Assembly: GCF_016127315.1 (NCBI RefSeq)
Contig: NZ_CP065997.1
Coordinates: 2,542,001 to 2,606,000 of the forward strand
DNA from: Achromobacter deleyi
Lineage (GTDB): Bacteria > Pseudomonadota > Gammaproteobacteria > Burkholderiales > Burkholderiaceae_B
Length of the DNA: 64,000 bases
Direction: 5' to 3'
Shown here: piece after piece, positions 57,425 to 64,000 of the stretch
Layout: every line of letters starts with the position of its first letter
How positions within the stretch are numbered: position 1 is the first letter of the stretch
Notes under the pieces: model-generated
What the model saw: the letters and a program-made list of their open reading frames with translations, nothing else
Told to the model about the DNA's origin: nothing
The model's database searches: none
Position numbers and translations under genes: made by a program

Positions 57425-57963
57425 TCAGAACATGCGGGGTAGGACATCGCTGCGCGGGTCACGGTCGAGGAACCGACGCTTCAGGGCGCCTGCTACGTGC
57501 AGGGAAACCAGCCCGAGCAAGGTGTAGGCCAGCGTCTTGTGCAACCATTGGAAGACGATAAACCACTTGTCATTCTTTGGCAGGAGCTCCGGCAGATGAG
57601 CGCCGAAGAACGGGATGCCGTCGCTCATTGTGAACGTGCTCGACATCGAATAGCCCATCAGCGGCACCAGGACGAGCAATACGCGTAGGTGGCCCGATGC
57701 ACCAGTTTCGATAGCGCCTGCTCGTAGGCCGCAAGCGAGCGCGGCGGTTCGGGCAGGCGAGGCTGGCGCCAGCGGATGACGAGTTGCGCCAGGACGACCA
57801 GGAACGCCAGTACCCCGAAAGTCTTGTGCCAGGGGTAGTACAGCTCGAATTTCTCGGGAGCCTGGTCCTCCATTCCGGTCATATGCCAGCCAGCCCACAG
57901 CACGCCGAGTATCAACACGGCGCGCAGCCTCGGGATGAGCCTCGGGTTCTCGCTGGTGTGCAT
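57425..57963 (-). pseudogene. Cytochrome b561-family protein, frameshifted
   Basis: Di-heme membrane cytochrome b561 in two frames. The first part (from ATG 57963) has AVLILGVLWAGWHMTG, LYYPWHKTFGVLAFLVVLAQ and LSKLVHRATYA; after a one-base deletion near 57681 the second frame continues LLVLVPLMGYSMSSTFTMSD and FQWLHKTLAYTLLGLVSLHV. Joined, these give a full-length four-helix protein with heme histidines. The first frame stops at 57658. It is inactive unless the indel is a sequencing error. Confidence 0.85.
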
Positions 57964-57982
57964 GGGGACCAGCAGCGGCTTT

Positions 57983-58951
57983 TCAGTCGAGCGAGATGCC
58001 GGACTCTTGGGCCACACGCCGCCATTTTCCTTGTTCGGCCGCGAGCATGTCGTGGAACTGTCCGGCTGTACCCGGCGACACATCCACACCTCTTGCTATC
58101 AGCTTTTCCCGCACATCGGGCATATGCAACACGGAGTTCAAGGCGGCATTGAGCCGTTGTGCCACGTCGGGCGCCATGTTAGCGGGCGCGAATACTCCCA
58201 TCCAGCCTTCAGCGGCCAGGTCCTGAAAGCCCAGCTCTTGCAGGGTGGGCGTGTCCGGCAGGTCACGCAGTCGTGCAGGGGACGGCGTGGCTAGCGCGCG
58301 CAGCTTTCCCGATTTGATCTGGGGCAAAGCGACCGCCGCGGTTTCGAATGTGAAGTCGACTTCGTTCGCCAACAACGCGCTCATTGCCGGCGCGCTGCCT
58401 TGGTAAGGGATATGTGTCGCTTTGATCCCGGTGCGTGACAGGAACAACTCGCCGATCATGTGATTGGTTGATCCAATGCCGAAGGACGAAAAATTCAGGC
58501 GTTCGGGTTGCGCCTTGGCACGGTCGATCAGTGATTGCACGCTGGTGATGGGCGAGGCGGAGGGCACGACCAGGACAAAGCTGACGCTACCCACTTCGCC
58601 AATCGGCGTGAATTGTTCGAGCACGTCGTATGGTGCCGTCTTGCGGGTCACTGGGTTGATGATCAATTCGGCGCTGGTGCCAAAGAACAGCGTGTTGCCA
58701 TCGGGCGCCGCCCGCGCCACGTTCAATGCCCCCAACGTGCCCCCGGCGCCGCCGCGGTTCTCGACGATCGTGGGCTGGTGCAGAAGCGAGGGGAGTTTTT
58801 CCGCAATGATGCGGGCGGCCCCATCGGTGCCCCCGCCAGGAGGAAAGCCGACTACCAGACGTAGGGGGCCCGCGGGATTGCCGGCGGCGCCGGCCTGAGC
58901 CGCGCACAGCGCGCCCACGCACAAGAAGACCAAACGGAGCAGCATGCTCAT
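57983..58951 (-). CDS. Bug-family (tripartite tricarboxylate) substrate-binding protein
   Basis: 322 residues, periplasmic. Signal peptide 1-23 (LRLVFLCVGALCAAQAGA), mature GPLRLVVGFPPGGGTDGAAR and NRGGAGGTLGALNVARAAPD are Bug signatures; THIPYQGSAPAMSALLANEV is typical of the second lobe. ATG 58951 has GGAGAATCC upstream. Bug proteins are greatly expanded in Bordetella/Achromobacter and bind carboxylates; most, like this one, lack adjacent TctA/B membrane genes. It lies 56 bases downstream of the glutathione transferase gene. Confidence 0.92.
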   Translation of the reverse strand: MSMLLRLVFLCVGALCAAQAGAAGNPAGPLRLVVGFPPGGGTDGAARIIAEKLPSLLHQPTIVENRGGAGGTLGALNVARAAPDGNTLFFGTSAELIINPVTRKTAPYDVLEQFTPIGEVGSVSFVLVVPSASPITSVQSLIDRAKAQPERLNFSSFGIGSTNHMIGELFLSRTGIKATHIPYQGSAPAMSALLANEVDFTFETAAVALPQIKSGKLRALATPSPARLRDLPDTPTLQELGFQDLAAEGWMGVFAPANMAPDVAQRLNAALNSVLHMPDVREKLIARGVDVSPGTAGQFHDMLAAEQGKWRRVAQESGISLD

Positions 58952-59007
58952 GGAGGATTCTCCAACCGGAACGGTACGTTCCAAAAGGCAAAAGGGAAAC
59001 GATTGCG

Positions 59008-59643
59008 TTACGGCTGACCCGCGTGTTGGCGTACGCCTTCTTCCTGTGCGGCCTTTTCGGCGGCGCATACGCTGGCACGAGCGCCGACCCGTTGCAGGTA
59101 GCCTTCCAGATGGGACCATGCGGTTGTGTCGATATCGTGGGCGCGGGTCCACATGGCGATGGTGTAGCAATGGGCGTCCGCAATCGTGAAGTGGCGGCCC
59201 ATCAGGAAGTCCCGTTCCGCCAACTGATCGTTGAGCCATTGCAACCGGCCTTGCAGATACTGGCGGGCGATCAATTTGTACTCGGGCGGCGTGATGGCTT
59301 TGAACAAAGGCATGAAGCCGCCTTTGTGCAGATCCGCCGCGATGAAGCTCATCCACTCCATGATGCGGTAGCGAGTCAGCGACCCGGGCGGCGCGAACAA
59401 GGTCGTGCCGGGCTGTTGGTCGGCCAGGTATTGCATGATGACGGCTCCTTCGCTTAGGTACTGCCCGTCGGGCAATTGCAAGGTGGGCACTGTGCCCTTT
59501 GAGTTGACGAGCAGGTAGTCCGTCCCGTCGGCCAGCCGCTTGGTGCGCATGTTGACCCATTGCAGGTCCAATGCGATGCCGAGTTCGCGCGCGACGATGT
59601 CGACCGCCAGGGAGCAACCCCGTACCTCGTGATAGAACTTCAT
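59008..59643 (-). CDS. Glutathione S-transferase, beta-class-like
   Basis: 211 residues. Thioredoxin-like N-domain with RGCSLAVDIVARELGI (Cys10-Ser11, as in bacterial beta-class enzymes), the cis-Pro region KGTVPTLQLPDG, and SEGAVIMQYLAD. The helical C-domain has FLMGRHFTIADAHCYTIAMW. It conjugates or reduces electrophiles with glutathione. It heads a minus-strand pair with a Bug protein and has an AT-rich operator-like element about 90 bases upstream of its start. Confidence 0.9.
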   Translation of the reverse strand: MKFYHEVRGCSLAVDIVARELGIALDLQWVNMRTKRLADGTDYLLVNSKGTVPTLQLPDGQYLSEGAVIMQYLADQQPGTTLFAPPGSLTRYRIMEWMSFIAADLHKGGFMPLFKAITPPEYKLIARQYLQGRLQWLNDQLAERDFLMGRHFTIADAHCYTIAMWTRAHDIDTTAWSHLEGYLQRVGARASVCAAEKAAQEEGVRQHAGQP

Positions 59644-59729
59644 GTCAGTCTTCCCTGGTGATATGCCAAAACTGCAGCGAGAGGCTGACGGCCTGGCATC
59701 AGATTGAAACTTCGAAATATCGGAAAACA

Positions 59730-59772
59730 GTAGTACAAAAATAGAAAAATATCTAAATCAGTACTACAATTC
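59730..59772 (-). promoter_or_regulatory. Operator/promoter element A, divergent between GST and Asp-box genes
   Basis: GTAGTAC (59730-59736) and GTACTAC (59761-59767) form a 7-bp inverted repeat with a 24-base AT-rich centre. Read on the minus strand the element is TTGTAGTAC, then an AT-rich spacer, then TCTATTTTTGTAC, almost the same as element B at 63712-63755. It stands in a 300-base gap between divergent genes and probably contains the GST promoter and a regulator site. Confidence 0.7.
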
Positions 59773-59943
59773 TCCCGTGGCTCGAGGTTGTTTCCAACTA
59801 GGGGAAACACTTGCCCGGCCGATGGTCTGCCGTCGGCGGCTGCTTGAGCCATCAAAGGCCAGCCGGCCTTCGGACAGCGCCGGTGCCGAGGGCGGCCGTG
59901 CCCTGTCCGAGCACGTATTTCCTAAAAGGGGAAGGAGCACATC

Positions 59944-60996
59944 ATGCAAGGCACGATCTTGGTGGGGACTGCGGGGCAGGGCATATTGCGAAGCGCCGAC
60001 AGCGGCGCGAGCTGGCACCGGCTAGGTCTGAAAGAGGCGATTGAGTTTGATGGAGTCGTGCGCTGCCTGGCGGTAGACCCGTCCGACCCCGCCCGTGTGT
60101 TCGCGGGCGCGGATGCCGGTATCTGCCTGAGCACCGACGGCGGAGCGCACTTTCGGCGGCTGGAGTCTCCGGCCAATGGGCAGACCGTGTGGGCCCTGGC
60201 ACTGGACCCGAGCAACCCCGCGCTTGTCTACGCGGGTACAGGGGCACCGTCGCGCGCGCGCATGTTCCGTTCCGCCGATGGCGGCCAGACGTGGGATACG
60301 TTGCCGGTCGAGTTGCCGGAGTTCTGCGCCGGTGTGAATCGGCCGCGTATTCTGGCCATTGCCGTGGATCCCGCCAATGGCGAGGTCTGGTTCGGGGTCG
60401 AAGAGGGCGGCGCGTGGCGCAGCCGCGATCAGGGCGATTCCTGGCAGAGGGTTGACGAGGCCGCCAACGGAATCGTCAGTGGTGACATCCACGCCATCAG
60501 CGTTTTGCCGTCGCGCGGCAAGCTCCCGCGAACGCACCTGATCTGCACAGTCAATTCGGTCTACACCAACGTCGACAACGGCGAAGGCACCTGGCAAGGC
60601 GCCAGTTCGGCGGATCGCTTCGATGGCATGTACTACACCCGCACGATCCAGCCACTGCCTGACGGCGAGGACACCCTGTTGCTGGCGGTTGGCGATGGCA
60701 CGCCTGGCACGCGGACTCGGATATATCGCTCCGAAGACCGCGGCCGCACTTGGGCCAGCGCGATTTTGCATTCGCCGCCGAACTCGACCTTCTGGGCCTT
60801 CGGCGTGCATGCGGCCGATCCGTCGCTCGTGTTTGCCGGCACGAAGTATGGGCATCTGTTCCGGTCGATGGATGGCGGACGCAGCTGGTTCAAGGAGTGG
60901 CGTGATTTCAGTGAGATCACCTCGGTGGCGTGGACACCGTTCGTCGCGCCGATCAAGGCCCACCCCCAATCCCGGTTGCAGAGCCTGGCTACGTGA
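59944..60996 (+). CDS. Asp-box (BNR) repeat beta-propeller protein, sialidase-like
   Basis: 350 residues, no signal peptide. Six Asp-box motifs (S-x-D-x-G-x-x-W/F) recur at about 45-60 residue intervals: SADSGASW, STDGGAHF, SADGGQTW, SRDQGDSW, SEDRGRTW and SMDGGRSW. This predicts a six- or seven-bladed propeller as in sialidases and photosystem-assembly-like proteins. No sialidase arginine triad was identified, so glycosidase activity is not implied. An AAGGAG site precedes the ATG. First gene of a plus-strand operon. Confidence 0.82.
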   Translation: MQGTILVGTAGQGILRSADSGASWHRLGLKEAIEFDGVVRCLAVDPSDPARVFAGADAGICLSTDGGAHFRRLESPANGQTVWALALDPSNPALVYAGTGAPSRARMFRSADGGQTWDTLPVELPEFCAGVNRPRILAIAVDPANGEVWFGVEEGGAWRSRDQGDSWQRVDEAANGIVSGDIHAISVLPSRGKLPRTHLICTVNSVYTNVDNGEGTWQGASSADRFDGMYYTRTIQPLPDGEDTLLLAVGDGTPGTRTRIYRSEDRGRTWASAILHSPPNSTFWAFGVHAADPSLVFAGTKYGHLFRSMDGGRSWFKEWRDFSEITSVAWTPFVAPIKAHPQSRLQSLAT

Positions 60997-61079
60997 CCGC
61001 CGGATTGTCGTCGCGTCGGCCGCGCTCGTGAGGCGGCCCTCCCTATCCCATTCCATTTCCTGAACAAGAGACGGACCTT

Positions 61080-61682
61080 ATGAAGACCCATAATTTCAGC
61101 GCCTTCCATATCCGCAAGTGGTATCTGCAGATCGAGGATTCCCTGGCAGGAGAAACCGGCGCGCCCGCGGATGGCGAGCCATTGCGAAAGATCGTCATTG
61201 CCGCCTGCATCCACAATCCCTATGCTGGCCGCTATGTCCAGGACCTGTCCGCGTGGATCGACGCTTCGCCCGAACTGGGGCAAGAGTTTGGCCGCCGCAT
61301 CCGCGAGGCAGCTGCGGGAAGGGCGATCGAGAGCTATGGCAAAGCGTGCCTGGTAGGGATGGACGGAGAATATGAGCATGGCAATGCCCTGCTCACCAAT
61401 CCCGCGGCCAACCCTGTGCGGGATGGCCTGGGAGGCGCCAAATCCTGGGTGCCGTCCACCGGCAAGCGCGGCGCGCCCGGCACGGCCATCGATATTCCCC
61501 TGGCGCATAAGGACGCGCTCTATGTGCGGTCGCACTACGACACCGTCACGGCGCAATTCAACGATGGCCCGAACCGTGACGAAGTCGTGCTGGTCTGGGC
61601 GTTCGCAACACGGGGACGGCTGAACGCGCGCCTGGGCGGATTGCGCGCTTCCGAAGTGAAGGGGCTTGACGGCCTCTGCTGA
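61080..61682 (+). CDS. DUF1185 'amino acid synthesis' family protein
   Basis: 200 residues. RKIVIAACIHNPYAGRYVQD, GKACLVGMDGEYEHGNALLT and KRGAPGTAIDIPLAHKDALY are conserved in the DUF1185 family, whose members sit in catabolic clusters of betaproteobacteria. The biochemical role is unsettled. It is 83 bases after the propeller gene and 25 bases before a hydrolase gene. Confidence 0.82.
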   Translation: MKTHNFSAFHIRKWYLQIEDSLAGETGAPADGEPLRKIVIAACIHNPYAGRYVQDLSAWIDASPELGQEFGRRIREAAAGRAIESYGKACLVGMDGEYEHGNALLTNPAANPVRDGLGGAKSWVPSTGKRGAPGTAIDIPLAHKDALYVRSHYDTVTAQFNDGPNRDEVVLVWAFATRGRLNARLGGLRASEVKGLDGLC

Positions 61683-61707
61683 TCTGGCCAGATTCAAGGA
61701 GAGGTAT

Positions 61708-62565
61708 ATGAATCGTCGCGACTATTCGCTGACCGTATCCGGGCTGGGCCTTCATGTCGTTGAATGGGGCGAGGTCGACGGTTATCCCATTGTCATGCTC
61801 CATGGCATCCGAGGCTACGCCGAGACCTTTTCGCGCTTGGCGGCCGCATTGCAACCCGGGGTGCGGGTGATCGCCTTCGACCAACGTGGCCGAGGCGATT
61901 CCGATTGGGACCCCGGCTGGAATTACTATGTGGACGCCTATGTGGCGGACCTGGAGGGCGTCACCGGGGAACTGGGGCTGGGACGATTCGATTTGCTGGG
62001 GCATTCGCTGGGGGGCATCAACGCCATTGTGTACGCGGCGAGGCATCCGCAGCGGGTCCGCCAGTTGGTCATCGAAGACGCGGGACCGGGAGCTTTTGAA
62101 GTCAGCGCGGGGGCCTCGCGTATCTGCCAGGAACTTCAGACCACGCCGGAGCGGTTCGCGTCATGGGACGAGGCCTCGGCGTTCATGCGTGCGTTGCGCC
62201 CTTCTGTCAGCGACGCGGCGCGCCAGGAGCGTTTGGCCAGCATGCTCAAGCCGGCAGCGGAGGGGGGCTTTACCTGGCGCTACGATCATGCGGGCATTGC
62301 CGCAACCCGCTTGAACCCGGATCCCGCGCGGGTCGTAGACTTGGAGCCATATGTGCGGGCGATTGCGTGTGATACGTTGGTGGTACGCGGCGGGAGGACG
62401 GACTACTTGCAGCCCGACATGGTGCGGCGCATGTGTGACCTCAATCCGCGTCTTCAATGGGTCGAGATCCCGGATGCCGGCCATTATGTCCACGATGACC
62501 AGCCTGTCCTGTTTGCTGAAGCGGTGCGGGCATTCCTGAGCGGCCAGCGTGCCGCGGACGCCTGA
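61708..62565 (+). CDS. Alpha/beta hydrolase, MhpC-like
   Basis: 285 residues. PIVMLHGIRGYAETFSRLAA (oxyanion), FDQRGRGDSDW, nucleophile LLGHSLGGINAIVYA (Ser near 110), acid region RGGRTDYLQPDM and IPDAGHYVHDDQP (His). This is the pattern of carbon-carbon or ester hydrolases in aromatic catabolism. AAGGAGAGGT lies directly upstream of ATG 61708. The substrate is undetermined; linkage to Bug proteins and DUF1185 suggests breakdown of an organic acid ester or amide. Confidence 0.87.
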   Translation: MNRRDYSLTVSGLGLHVVEWGEVDGYPIVMLHGIRGYAETFSRLAAALQPGVRVIAFDQRGRGDSDWDPGWNYYVDAYVADLEGVTGELGLGRFDLLGHSLGGINAIVYAARHPQRVRQLVIEDAGPGAFEVSAGASRICQELQTTPERFASWDEASAFMRALRPSVSDAARQERLASMLKPAAEGGFTWRYDHAGIAATRLNPDPARVVDLEPYVRAIACDTLVVRGGRTDYLQPDMVRRMCDLNPRLQWVEIPDAGHYVHDDQPVLFAEAVRAFLSGQRAADA

Positions 62566-62646
62566 CGAGAGTGGCATGGCGGGAAAGGCCCGCCAGGATG
62601 CATCCAGGCCCCCGGCTTGCATGCCAGGGGCTGGACTACTCGTTCC

Positions 62647-63633
62647 CTATCCGGCCAGATCTGCCGCTTCCGTCGCCAGGACCTTTTGATAGATTGCGAT
62701 GGTGCTTTCCACTGCGGCCTGCAATCCTGTCGGCGAAGAGCCCACCCAGTCGTAGCCCTGTCCAATCATGCGTTGGCGAGCGGCGGCGTCTTTGCCCAGG
62801 TCTTCTGCCAGCCTCGCGACGCTACCGCAAATGGACGCGGGGACGCCCGCGGGTCCAAACAAGCCGAACCAACCGCTGAAGTCCAATTGCCGCACCTGCT
62901 GTTCCTCAAAGGTCCTGGCTTCGGGAAAAACTCGCGTGCGGGTCTCGCCCGTCACACCGAGGACGCGAACCTTGCCTTCGCGGACCAGGCTTTCAAGCGC
63001 GCTGCTGGTCAGGAATACCGCATCGATGTGGTCGCCCAGCAGATCGGTGAGCGCCTGCCCGGAACCTTTGTAGGGCACGTGGGACAACTTGGCTCCCGTC
63101 GACTGGGCCAGCAGCAGGCCATACAGATGCGCTGACGAGCCGGTGCCGAAGGTGCCGTACGTCAAAGCCTGCTGGCGGGCGTCGGCCAGGAATTCCTCCA
63201 GCGTTTTCCAACGCGACTTGCTGGCGACGGCCAGCACATTGGCGGTGGTTGCCAGCAAGGTGACGGGGCTGAACTCTTTGGTGATTTCGGCAGCGGCCGT
63301 CTTGGCGATGAGCGGCCCGAGCACATGCGTGCTGGATGTGCCTAGCAACAAGGTCGCACCGTCGGGCTTCTGGCGCGCGACATGGCGGGCGGCGATGGCG
63401 CCGTTGGCGCCCGGTTTGTTCTCCACCACGAAGGTGGTGCCGGGTGCGTGTGTCTGGGCGAAGTGGGCGAATTCGCGCGCGAGCTGATCGGCGCCTCCCC
63501 CCGGGGCGAAAGGCACCACCAGCGTAATCAGTGCGGGGAGTGGTTGGCCCTGGGCCTTGGCCAGCTTGGTTCGCCCCAGGGCCCCCGCCGCTATGAGGCC
63601 CAATAACCCTGTGGTGAAAGATCTGCGTTTCAT
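62647..63633 (-). CDS. Bug-family substrate-binding protein with Tat-like signal
   Basis: 328 residues. MKRRSFTTGLLGLIAAGALG resembles a twin-arginine signal, cleaved near KLAKA. Mature LPALITLVVPFAPGGGADQL, NKPGANGAIAARHVARQKPD and HVPYKGSGQALTDLLGDHID are Bug signatures. It converges on the hydrolase gene (81-base gap) and has element B just upstream, so it is likely controlled by the GntR-type regulator encoded next to it. Confidence 0.92.
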   Translation of the reverse strand: MKRRSFTTGLLGLIAAGALGRTKLAKAQGQPLPALITLVVPFAPGGGADQLAREFAHFAQTHAPGTTFVVENKPGANGAIAARHVARQKPDGATLLLGTSSTHVLGPLIAKTAAAEITKEFSPVTLLATTANVLAVASKSRWKTLEEFLADARQQALTYGTFGTGSSAHLYGLLLAQSTGAKLSHVPYKGSGQALTDLLGDHIDAVFLTSSALESLVREGKVRVLGVTGETRTRVFPEARTFEEQQVRQLDFSGWFGLFGPAGVPASICGSVARLAEDLGKDAAARQRMIGQGYDWVGSSPTGLQAAVESTIAIYQKVLATEAADLAG

Positions 63634-63711
63634 GACCGCCTGCTCCTGGGGTAAGGATCGGCCGCGGCAACGCCCGCCAGCCGTCCGAGAACGTGAGTGA
63701 CGGTCCAGATC

Positions 63712-63755
63712 GTACTACCAAAAATAGATAAAATTGATTTTGGTACTACAATTTA
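63712..63755 (-). promoter_or_regulatory. Operator/promoter element B, upstream of the Bug gene
   Basis: GTACTACCAAAAATAGA...TTTTGGTACTAC: CCAAAA and TTTTGG form an inverted repeat, flanked by two GTACTAC copies. On the minus strand TTGTAGTAC, an AT-rich spacer and TCTATTTTTGGTAC repeat element A with one base difference in spacing. It lies about 80-120 bases upstream of the Bug start and just after the GntR gene stop. Confidence 0.7.
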
Positions 63756-63766
63756 ATGGATAACAC

Positions 63767-64000
63767 CTAGTGCTGGCGGATCCGCAATACCTGTAGTGCC
63801 GTACGCGCGGCTTGACGGACGTGGTGCAGGGCGGCTTTGCCGGCGGCTGCTTCGTCACGGGCCTTGAGCGCATCGAAGATCTGGGTCAATTCATAGAGGG
63901 TTTCAGGTAACCGAGCGGGCGCTGATAAGGATGTCCGTCGCAACAGCACGATGCGGTTGTGCAGTTGGCGCAGCATGTTGCCCAGCAGGCGATTACCGCA
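63767..64000 (-). CDS. GntR-family (FCD) regulator, 5' part outside window
   Basis: 77 C-terminal codons are visible: CGNRLLGNMLRQLHNRIVLL, then LYELTQIFDALKARDEAAAG and HHVRQAARTALQVLR. This is the end of an FCD effector domain, with N-x-(L/M)-L-x-x-(L/M) and A-x-x-A-H-x(3)R-like elements. The DNA-binding half lies beyond the right edge. It is the probable regulator acting at elements A and B. Confidence 0.8.
   Translation of the reverse strand, partial: CGNRLLGNMLRQLHNRIVLLRRTSLSAPARLPETLYELTQIFDALKARDEAAAGKAALHHVRQAARTALQVLRIRQH

Noticed and set aside
57983..59617. 544-codon reading of the Bug protein
   Set aside because: The upstream part overlaps the glutathione transferase gene; the signal peptide starts at 58951.

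Overview
The window is a high-GC proteobacterial chromosome segment. Its core genes (ribB-like ribBX, ribH, nusB, thiL, pgpA, cinA, pyrF; groES-groEL with a perfect CIRCE operator; Bug-family binding proteins; an ESPR autotransporter remnant) point to a betaproteobacterium of the Alcaligenaceae, most likely Achromobacter or Bordetella. The species cannot be fixed from sequence reading alone.

Layout. 1-2.3 kb: 5' part of a phosphonate-type binding protein, an IclR regulator and a HAD phosphatase. 2.4-7.1 kb: core run ribBX-ribH-nusB, a repeat-rich spacer, thiL, pgpA-cinA. 7.1-9.7 kb: pyrF, NADH dehydrogenase II, diacylglycerol kinase. 10-11.6 kb: polyol dehydrogenase. 11.6-21.1 kb: one long minus-strand locus for 3-hydroxyanthranilate meta-cleavage (nbaE, nbaF, LysR, nbaC, nbaD) joined to a five-gene branched-chain-type ABC importer, headed by a strongly palindromic operator. 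21.1-25.2 kb: an iron-type surface-signalling set (TonB receptor, FecR, ECF sigma). 25.2-29.1 kb: MarR, YihY/BrkB, groEL/groES with CIRCE and a terminator.

From about 29 kb the sequence becomes a patchwork with visibly lower GC, gene remnants and accessory functions. 29.7-30.4 kb is a scar in which the frameshifted start of an autotransporter is joined to the tail of a TonB receptor. 31.3-39.6 kb is a LysR-linked peptide/opine-type ABC importer with an esterase and an omega-aminotransferase. 39.8-52.7 kb is the most interesting part. An MsbA-like exporter stands beside a three-gene plus-strand operon (class III aminotransferase, FemAB/BioF2-type acyltransferase, ureohydrolase-like protein). 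That operon converges, 12 bp apart, on an eight-gene translationally coupled minus-strand operon (outer membrane factor, DevC-type permease, DevA-type ATPase, DevB/HlyD adaptor, HAD-IB phosphatase, serine hydrolase, two small DMT proteins). I do not recognise this as a described pathway; it looks like synthesis plus envelope export of an amine-containing, possibly acylated, small molecule. 52-57 kb holds an extra response regulator, an AdeRS-like two-component system, an outer-membrane-factor remnant, an MFS transporter, a histidine-kinase remnant and a GNAT.

57.4-64 kb: a frameshifted cytochrome b561, then a catabolic-looking group (two Bug binding proteins, glutathione transferase, Asp-box repeat protein, DUF1185 protein, alpha/beta hydrolase) and a GntR/FCD regulator cut by the window end. 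Two closely similar AT-rich operator/promoter elements at 59.73 and 63.71 kb suggest one regulator controls this group.

No tRNA, rRNA, CRISPR array, transposase or integrase was seen. Protein function calls rest on motif recognition; no database search was run.
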